This document shows, piece by piece, positions 1 to 5,049 of a stretch of 6,939 nucleotides of DNA. The stretch is taken from contig JAUWYH010000081.1 of NCBI GenBank assembly GCA_030615975.1, positions 1 to 6,939 on the forward strand, in the 5' to 3' direction. The DNA comes from Candidatus Aminicenantota bacterium (GTDB taxonomy: Bacteria; Acidobacteriota; Aminicenantia; Aminicenantales; Aminicenantaceae). Numbering within the stretch: the stretch's first letter is position 1; every line of letters begins with the position of its first letter. The notes under the pieces are model-generated. The model did no database searches, had not been told where the DNA came from, and saw only the letters and a program-made list of their open reading frames with translations. The translations under genes and the position numbers were made by a program.

Positions 1-508
1 CCTTGATCTCGCCGTCACGGATAAAATAAGACTTTATTTCCCTGTCCTCGAAAACAATCTCGTTTGCTCTCCTTTCTACTTCCGCCGCTTCTTCTTCTTT
101 AATATTCCTCAAATCTATCTCCACAGTAGAAAAATCATCTCCCAAATGGAAAGAAAGGGTTTCTGCATTGTATGATTGATGGAAACTCTGGGAAAGAATA
201 TGCTGTCCCGCGTGCTGCTGCATATGGTCAAAGCGTCTCTGCCAGTCAATCTTTCCGAGGATCTGGGCAGAGGAAACATCCTCTTTAAGGAGGTGAAGGA
301 TTTGATTGTCTTTTTCAAGAACATGGATAACTTCGATTCCGTTTATTTTCCCCCTATCAGAGGGTTGACCTCCTGACTCCGGATAAAAACAGGTCTGATC
401 AAGGATCAAAGCAGGCTTCTTCGCATAAATCAATTTTTCCACAACCTGTGCCTCAAATTCTATGCGGTATGGATCTTCAAAATAGAGCCGTTTTGTCTTT
501 TCTCTCAT
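1..508 (-). CDS. AlaX-like alanyl-tRNA editing protein, N-terminal part (runs off left edge)
   Basis: The open frame reads from ATG at 508 to the window edge without a stop, giving the first 169 residues. The sequence matches the editing domain shared by alanyl-tRNA synthetase and free-standing AlaX proteins. It has the conserved N-terminal block with FYPESGGQPSDRG (about residues 41-53) and a zinc-binding HxxxH, His99 and His103, in QQHAGQH. SFHLGDD follows near residue 119. The family hydrolyses mischarged Ser- or Gly-tRNA(Ala) in the cytoplasm; the second zinc pair (CxxxH) would lie in the missing part. Related long forms (AlaX-L with a DHHA1 domain) are about 390-400 residues, so over half is probably missing. 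No good ribosome binding site precedes the ATG, and an in-frame TAA lies seven codons upstream, inside the inverted-repeat spacer, limiting alternatives. The family call is firm; specificity is not shown. Confidence 0.85.
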   Translation of the reverse strand, partial: MREKTKRLYFEDPYRIEFEAQVVEKLIYAKKPALILDQTCFYPESGGQPSDRGKINGIEVIHVLEKDNQILHLLKEDVSSAQILGKIDWQRRFDHMQQHAGQHILSQSFHQSYNAETLSFHLGDDFSTVEIDLRNIKEEEAAEVERRANEIVFEDREIKSYFIRDGEIK

Positions 509-519
509 TTTTCTACAGA

Positions 520-640
520 GAGGCAATACTTAATTATTCTTTTTTCCAAGATTATTCGTTTATTTTCGTCTATTTCTTCTGAAATTTATCATCGACCTAC
601 GGAGCACACAAAAAGGTGGTTTAATTAAGTATTATGTCCC
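520..640. repeat. Small element bounded by a perfect 12-bp inverted repeat
   Basis: AATACTTAATTA at 525-536 is the exact reverse complement of TAATTAAGTATT at 622-633, with 85 bases between. Outside the 12-mers the ends remain loosely similar: on the minus strand the right end begins GGGGACATAATACTTAATTA, and the left end read from the plus strand is GAGGCAATACTTAATTA. This resembles the termini of small non-autonomous, REP/MITE-like elements. The right arm covers the last codons and stop of the RNase HIII gene, and the left arm lies just upstream of the AlaX-like gene. No coding frame, transposase or obvious target-site duplication is visible. The 85-base loop and absence of a T-tract make a simple terminator unlikely. 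The repeat is seen directly; the mobile-element reading is inference. Confidence 0.55.
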
Positions 641-1302
641 CTAATTACAGCCAGTATACGTTTGGTAAGCTTGAAATGTTTTTTTGTTACCTTATCAAGA
701 ATTTTATCCCCATGGAGGCGTACAAGCTTCTCTCCCGCCTCTTCAGCATGGGGAGAGGATCCTTTGGGAAGCTCCATCCCAATATCTTGTGAGAGAAAAT
801 AAAGTCGTCTCAAGAATCCGGCTCTGGCTAAAATCGAAGCCGCTGCGACAGCCAAGTCTTCCTCTGCTTTCGGTTTTTGGATAAGCTCAATATTCTTTCC
901 CTTTTTCATTAGGGCATTAATCACATAAGCTTTATCTCCGAACTGGTCAGTGATAGCAAGAGAGCAATGAACTTCTTCCAGGATGTTTTCGATGGCACGC
1001 GAATGAGCCCAAGCAAGAATCCTATTCATATTCCTCAGCTTCATATACAACTCATTGTATTTTTCGGGGCCTATTATGACCAATGAGTGTTTGTATCCTT
1101 TTCTTATGGACTGAGCAAACTCTTGGACACGTCTATCAGAGAGCTTTTTGCTGTCCTTGACCCCCAGTTCTTGAAGGACCCTTTTTTGGTTTTCTGGAAT
1201 AAAAACTCCGGCCACTACAAGGGGCCCAAAATAATCGCCTTTGCCTGACTCGTCTGTACCTATATGGCCTTTTTCAGAAAGGAAAAGTTCTGATTGTCGC
1301 AT
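625..1302 (-). CDS. rnhC: Ribonuclease HIII, short form lacking the N-terminal domain
   Basis: A 225-residue cytoplasmic nuclease that would cut the RNA strand of RNA-DNA hybrids (R-loops, primers, misinserted ribonucleotides). The signature GTDESGKGDYFGPLVVAG (15-32) is of the RNase HIII type, where HII has GxDExGRG. Acidic catalytic residues visible are Asp17, Glu18, Asp119 (TDQFGD) and an acidic residue in KAEED (probably Glu147), followed by AVAAASILAR, the usual HII/HIII helix. Classical RNase HIII proteins are about 300 residues with an N-terminal TBP-like substrate-binding domain of roughly 80 residues; here the catalytic domain starts at once. The ATG lies three bases after the stop of the CoA-transferase gene, with only a weak AGG upstream, suggesting translational coupling. 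The C-terminal tail GHNT and the stop codon are written by the right arm of the inverted repeat. HII-versus-HIII naming is the main uncertainty. Confidence 0.88.
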   Translation of the reverse strand: MRQSELFLSEKGHIGTDESGKGDYFGPLVVAGVFIPENQKRVLQELGVKDSKKLSDRRVQEFAQSIRKGYKHSLVIIGPEKYNELYMKLRNMNRILAWAHSRAIENILEEVHCSLAITDQFGDKAYVINALMKKGKNIELIQKPKAEEDLAVAAASILARAGFLRRLYFLSQDIGMELPKGSSPHAEEAGEKLVRLHGDKILDKVTKKHFKLTKRILAVIRGHNT

Positions 1303-1305
1303 TTT

Positions 1306-2604
1306 TTAGCCTAAAAGATTCCGGTCCTTTGCTTCTTTTACTAAATCTGGCCTGAATTTGGGGTGAGTAATATTTATCAAAGCTCTTGTCCTCTCCTGCA
1401 AATTTTTCCCATGAAGGTAGGCCACGCCGTATTCTGTGACTACATATTTGACGTCCGCTCTAGTAGTCACAACTCCTGCCCCTTTTTTCAGAAAAGGAAC
1501 GATTCGAGACACCTCCCCGCTCTTTGCTGTAGATGGGAGGGCAATAATGGGTTTTCCTCCTTTCGAGTGAGCAGCACCCCGGATGAAGTCAACCTGTCCA
1601 CCGAAACCACTGTAAATATAAACACCGATAGAATCTGAACAGATCTGTCCTGTAATATCCACCTCAATCGCAGAATTAATAGCTACCATGTTATCATTCC
1701 GAGAAACATTAAACGGGTGATTAGTATAGTCTGTAGGGTGAGCTTCAAATATCGGATTGTTATCGACAAATTCATAAAGTTTTTCTGATCCTAATATAAA
1801 TGTCAAAATCACCTTATAAGGATGAAAAGTTTTTTTGGCACCGGTAATGATTCCTTCTTCTATAGCTTCCATCACGCCATCAGAGACCATTTCAGTATGA
1901 ATCCCTAAGTCCCTTCGCCCTTTTAAAGCAGAAAGGACTGCATCTGGAATTCCCCCAATGCCCAACTGCAAGGTGGATCCATCCTCAATCAAGTCGGCAA
2001 TGAAATGTCCAATTTTCCTCTCTACCTCACTAAAAGGATTCCTCTCTAGCTGAGGCAAATCCTCAGAAACTTCAACGATTTTATCCACTCGAGAAACATG
2101 GATGAAGGAATCTCCAAGAACTCGAGGCATTTTTTCGTTAACCTGAGCAATAACTATTTTTGCAGTCTCTGCAACCGCTTTGGAAGCCAAGACTTCTACA
2201 CCAAAGCTCATAAATCCATGTTCATCAGGGGAAGAAAGATGGAGCATGGCCATATCTATCAGCATCTGATCTGAATAGAAAAGATCAGGAATCTGATGGA
2301 GAAAAATAGGAACATAATCAGCCCTTCCTTCGTTTATGGTTTTCCGATCTGCTGGCCCGACAAAAAGGGAATTATGGCGAAAGTGACCTTCCATCTCAGG
2401 TTTTGAGAAGGGATCTTCTCCTAAAAGAAGGACATGAACAAGTTCCACATTTTCCAGCTCATCCTTCCTTGAAGCCAAGGCTCTCATCAGAACATAGGGA
2501 GTTGCTGCATTGCCGCTAATATAGACACGGTCGTGGCTCTTAATCTCAGCTGCAGCCTCTTCAGCCGTAACCAATTTTTTCCTGTAATCATCTACCCAAC
2601 TCAT
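1306..2604 (-). CDS. Acyl-CoA:carboxylate CoA-transferase (acetyl-CoA hydrolase/transferase family, AbfT/Cat-like)
   Basis: A 432-residue cytoplasmic enzyme that moves CoA between an acyl-CoA and a carboxylic acid. The family includes 4-hydroxybutyrate, butyryl and propionyl CoA-transferases, all about 430-450 residues, so this is full length. Visible motifs are LGIGGIPDAV (214-223, glycine loop), HTEMVSDG (236-243) with Glu238 as the probable nucleophile forming the glutamyl-CoA thioester, GFGGQVDF (333-340), KGGKPIIALPSTA (348-360) and EYGVAYLHGKNLQERTRALI (391-410). Glu238 has the same number as the reported nucleophile of Clostridium aminobutyricum 4-hydroxybutyrate CoA-transferase. A clear AGGAA lies five bases before the ATG. 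The gene follows the Nfn-like genes after a 59-base gap containing a hairpin and is nearly fused to rnhC. Fermentative acid/acyl-CoA exchange fits the redox neighbours; the exact substrate cannot be read from sequence. Confidence 0.9.
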   Translation of the reverse strand: MSWVDDYRKKLVTAEEAAAEIKSHDRVYISGNAATPYVLMRALASRKDELENVELVHVLLLGEDPFSKPEMEGHFRHNSLFVGPADRKTINEGRADYVPIFLHQIPDLFYSDQMLIDMAMLHLSSPDEHGFMSFGVEVLASKAVAETAKIVIAQVNEKMPRVLGDSFIHVSRVDKIVEVSEDLPQLERNPFSEVERKIGHFIADLIEDGSTLQLGIGGIPDAVLSALKGRRDLGIHTEMVSDGVMEAIEEGIITGAKKTFHPYKVILTFILGSEKLYEFVDNNPIFEAHPTDYTNHPFNVSRNDNMVAINSAIEVDITGQICSDSIGVYIYSGFGGQVDFIRGAAHSKGGKPIIALPSTAKSGEVSRIVPFLKKGAGVVTTRADVKYVVTEYGVAYLHGKNLQERTRALINITHPKFRPDLVKEAKDRNLLG

Positions 2605-2609
2605 TTCTG

Positions 2610-2614
2610 TTCCT
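2610..2614 (-). promoter_or_regulatory. Ribosome binding site of the CoA-transferase gene
   Basis: On the minus strand AGGAA is followed by CAGAA and then the ATG at 2604, an ideal five-base spacing. It is one of the two clearest Shine-Dalgarno sequences in the window and fixes the start. It sits downstream of the palindrome in the same gap, so the gene can be translated independently of the upstream NfnB-like gene. Confidence 0.75.
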
Positions 2615-2633
2615 AATACATTATCATTTTAAA

Positions 2634-2655
2634 GGCCCGCTCGGGGAGCGGGTCC
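2634..2655. repeat. GC-rich palindrome (hairpin) in the gap between the NfnB-like and CoA-transferase genes
   Basis: CCCGCTC (636-642) pairs perfectly with GAGCGGG (646-652) around a three-base loop. Two further G-C pairs outside extend the stem if T653 is bulged. It stands out as strongly GC-rich in an AT-rich gap. On the transcribed minus strand it is followed by CCTTTAAAAT, which is too weak a T-run for a confident intrinsic terminator. It could be a leaky attenuator, an RNA-processing or stabilising hairpin at the 3' end of the redox message, or one copy of a dispersed REP-like palindrome. The stem is seen; its role is inferred. Confidence 0.6.
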
Positions 2656-2663
2656 TACATGTT

Positions 2664-4181
2664 TTACGTCTTCTTTCTTCTTACTTTTTTATTATTCAGG
2701 TATTTGTCTATTTCAGCGGCAGCTATCCGAGCATCTCCCATGGCCAGGATAACGGTAGCCCCACCTCTTATGATATCTCCTCCAGCATAAACACCTTCCA
2801 TGTTTGTCGCCATAGTATCCCAATCAACCTCTACATTTCCCCACTTCCCCACTTTGAGCTGGGGAGTGGTTTTGGGAATGAGAGGATTGGGACTCTGACC
2901 AATCGCTACTACAACCAAGTCCACTTCCATCGTAAATTCCGACCCTTCAATAGGTATAGGCCGACGTCTTCCGGAGGAATCAGGCTCACCCAGCTCCATC
3001 CTTATACACTCCATGGCCTTAACTTGACCTTTCTCGTCTCCAATGTATCTTATGGGAGCTGTCAGAAAGTGAAATTCAATCCCTTCCTCCTCAGCATGTT
3101 TAACTTCTTCTGTTCTTGCTGGCATTTCGACTCTCGATCGACGGTAGACAATTGTAGCCTGTTCTGCTCCAAGCCTTTGGGCAATCCGAACTGAATCCAT
3201 GGCCACATTTCCTCCGCCGATAACCGCTGCCCTTCTTCCTAAATAAACAGGAGTATCGTATTCGGGAAAGGCATAGGCTTTCATCAAATTGACTCGAGTC
3301 AAATATTCATTGGCAGAATAAACACCAACCAAATTTTCTCCAGGAATCCGCATCCAATTTGGCAAGCCTGCGCCCGTTCCTATAAAAAAAACATCGTATC
3401 CATCATTCTTCAAATCTTCTATTGTGGCTGTCAGCCCTACAATAAAGTTTATCTTGAGTTCTGCCCCTAATTTCTTCAGATACTCCACTTCTGACTGAAG
3501 AATATCCTTAGGAAGCCTGAATTCAGGGATCCCGTAGATTAAAACCCCACCAGCCACATGAAGGGCTTCAAAAATTGTGACCTTGTGTCCTTTTCTTGCC
3601 AGTTCTCCAGCTACAGTCAGGCCTGCTGGCCCAGCTCCGATCACGGCCACTTTATACCCTGTTGAAGGAGGAATTTGAGGAATAAAAACTTCTCCATTTA
3701 TCCTTTCGTAATCTGAAACAAACCGTTCCAGGTTCCCGATGGCCACAGGGACTCCTGTGGCCTTCTTCATTGTACATACATCTTCACACTGAATCTCTTG
3801 AGGACACACTCGCCCACAAATCGCAGGAAGGCTGTTGGTCTCTTTCATTTTTCTGACGCTCTGGACAAAATCACCAATCTCAATGAGTTTGATGAAAGTC
3901 GGAATATCAATACCCACTGGACAACCTAACACGCACTGAGGGTTGGCGCAATCCAAACATCTTCGGGCTTCACGTTTAGCTAATTTCTCATTCAAGCCCA
4001 GATTAACTTCGTTAAAATCTTTATTTCTCTCTTCTGGTTCTCGCTCTGGCATTTTTTGGCGGGATATTTTCATTCTTTCTTTTACAGAGAGAGACTTCCG
4101 CAACTTTTTTCTCCATTCTTGGCTGAATTCTTTCCTGAGATACTCTTTGATCTCAGGAGAAAGTTCTTTCTTTTCAGTCAT
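2664..4181 (-). CDS. nfnB: NfnB / GltA-like subunit: NADP(H)-dependent iron-sulfur flavoprotein (glutamate synthase small-chain fold)
   Basis: A 505-residue soluble flavoprotein. The N-terminal part carries eight cysteines for two [4Fe-4S] clusters: Cys75, 78, 83, 87 (CLDCANPQCVLGC) and Cys122, 126, 132, 136 (CGRVCPQEIQCEDVC). An FAD-binding Rossmann motif follows at GAGPAGL (182-188), a nucleotide-binding GGGNVAMD at 322-329, YRRSR (346-350; arginines typical of NADPH 2'-phosphate binding) and the C-terminal FAD motif YAGGDIIRGG. In the Nfn family the bifurcating FAD is here, linking NADPH to NADH and ferredoxin. Location directly behind an NfnA-like gene (24-base gap) favours NfnB over the glutamate synthase GltD; no large glutamate synthase gene is in the window. 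The first 36 residues are a charged extension compared with typical members; Met37 is an alternative start, but neither start has a strong ribosome binding site. Confidence 0.88.
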   Translation of the reverse strand: MTEKKELSPEIKEYLRKEFSQEWRKKLRKSLSVKERMKISRQKMPEREPEERNKDFNEVNLGLNEKLAKREARRCLDCANPQCVLGCPVGIDIPTFIKLIEIGDFVQSVRKMKETNSLPAICGRVCPQEIQCEDVCTMKKATGVPVAIGNLERFVSDYERINGEVFIPQIPPSTGYKVAVIGAGPAGLTVAGELARKGHKVTIFEALHVAGGVLIYGIPEFRLPKDILQSEVEYLKKLGAELKINFIVGLTATIEDLKNDGYDVFFIGTGAGLPNWMRIPGENLVGVYSANEYLTRVNLMKAYAFPEYDTPVYLGRRAAVIGGGNVAMDSVRIAQRLGAEQATIVYRRSRVEMPARTEEVKHAEEEGIEFHFLTAPIRYIGDEKGQVKAMECIRMELGEPDSSGRRRPIPIEGSEFTMEVDLVVVAIGQSPNPLIPKTTPQLKVGKWGNVEVDWDTMATNMEGVYAGGDIIRGGATVILAMGDARIAAAEIDKYLNNKKVRRKKT

Positions 4182-4205
4182 TTTTTATTTTTTTCTCTTA
4201 TATTT

Positions 4206-5039
4206 TTAAGGAAAATTTATCTTCTCCCAGTAACACAGAGATTGAATTTCATCCTCAAAATAAGACTTTCGCCTTGCAAAAAGCTCTTCCCAGTCAACCA
4301 AATGGCCATCAAATTCTGGTCCATCCACACAGGCAAATTTTGTCTTGCCACCCACTGTCACCCGACAGGCTCCGCACATACCTGTCCCATCCACCATAAT
4401 AGGATTAAGACTGACCAAGGTCTTTACTCCATGGGGCCTTGTGGCTTCAGAACAGGCAGACATCAGGTAGGTGCATCCGATTGAAATCACTCTGTCCACC
4501 CTTTTTTCTTTCTTTATGATGTCTTGAAGAACATAGGGCATAAAATCCTTACAATTGTAGTAGCTATCCCTTGCCGAAACAAAAAATTTATCACTCACTT
4601 CTCTGAGTCTCTCCTCCCAGTACATGAGGTAATTCGCCTTAACATCCAATAAGGTGATAATCCTGTTTCCTGCCTTTTTTAAGGCTCTCGCAATGGGATA
4701 TAAGGCACCAATCCCAAAACAGCCGCCAGCACAAACCACGGTCCCATATTTTTCGATTTCAGATGGTTTACCCAAAGGCCCGACAAAAACAGGAACCTCA
4801 TCTCCTTCCTTGAGAAGAGAAAGCTTATGTGTAGAAGTCCCGACCACCAGAACAACTGTGGTGATAGAACCTTTTTCCCGATCCCAATCAGCAATTGTCA
4901 AAGGGATTCTTTCTCCTCGCTCGTCAGGCATGATGATCACAAACTGACCAGGCTTGCATTTTCGGGATATTTCAGGAGCATGAACTTGGAGAAGATGGAT
5001 ATTGGGCACTAAGCGTTCTCTTTTTAAAATCGTTGCCAT
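4206..5039 (-). CDS. nfnA: NfnA-like subunit: FAD / [2Fe-2S] electron-transfer protein (sulfide dehydrogenase beta / DHOD electron-transfer type)
   Basis: A 277-residue ferredoxin-NADP reductase-type flavoprotein. FAD contacts are expected at RIPLTIAD (44-51). The C-terminal [2Fe-2S] site reads DGTGMCGAC (217-225) plus Cys237 in KFACVDGPEFDGH, giving Cys222, Cys225, Cys237 and Asp217, the Asp-plus-three-Cys arrangement known for NfnA. The NAD-binding half is unusual: CAGGCFGIGALYPI (103-116) and IGCTYLM (187-193) replace the usual glycine-rich and GPxxMM-type motifs, and extra cysteines (107, 163, 189, 196) appear. The start is the ATG at 5039: it overlaps the upstream stop in TAATG and has AAGGA five bases before it. 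A longer frame to 5207 exists but would overlap the upstream gene by about 170 bases with sequence unlike the family. It probably forms a heterodimer with the NfnB-like protein. Confidence 0.88.
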   Translation of the reverse strand: MATILKRERLVPNIHLLQVHAPEISRKCKPGQFVIIMPDERGERIPLTIADWDREKGSITTVVLVVGTSTHKLSLLKEGDEVPVFVGPLGKPSEIEKYGTVVCAGGCFGIGALYPIARALKKAGNRIITLLDVKANYLMYWEERLREVSDKFFVSARDSYYNCKDFMPYVLQDIIKKEKRVDRVISIGCTYLMSACSEATRPHGVKTLVSLNPIMVDGTGMCGACRVTVGGKTKFACVDGPEFDGHLVDWEELFARRKSYFEDEIQSLCYWEKINFP

Positions 5040-5049
5040 TATTTTCCTT
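5037..5049 (-). promoter_or_regulatory. Ribosome binding site and stop-start overlap deciding the NfnA-like start
   Basis: Minus-strand AAGGA (5049-5045) stands five bases before ATG (5039-5037). The stop codon TAA of the NuoG/FdhA-like gene (5041-5039) shares its last A with this ATG (TAATG). This arrangement implies translational coupling and near-stoichiometric production of the two subunits. Confidence 0.8.

Noticed and set aside
115..376. Two short frames of 69 and 66 residues on opposite strands
   Set aside because: Both lie inside the AlaX-like coding region, whose motifs are clear in another frame.
537..621. Possible promoter for the AlaX-like gene (weak TTTGTG / TAAATT-like boxes on the minus strand)
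   Set aside because: Matches are poor in AT-rich DNA and would be expected by chance; not strong enough to annotate.
525..633. Inverted repeat as a Rho-independent terminator for rnhC
   Set aside because: The arms are AT-rich, 85 bases apart, and there is no T-tract after the second arm.
1363..1638. Plus-strand open frame of 91 residues
   Set aside because: Antisense shadow of the conserved CoA-transferase C-terminal half; no family features.
2664..4181. Glutamate synthase small subunit (gltD) as the primary call
   Set aside because: The fold is shared, but the adjacent NfnA-like partner and absence of a large glutamate synthase gene in the window favour the Nfn-type role; the rest of the genome was not seen.
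4056..4484. Plus-strand open frame of 142 residues
   Set aside because: It is antisense to the well-supported NfnA-like and NfnB-like genes, is rich in Phe/Leu/Ser as expected from the complement of Lys/Glu-rich coding, and matches no recognisable family.
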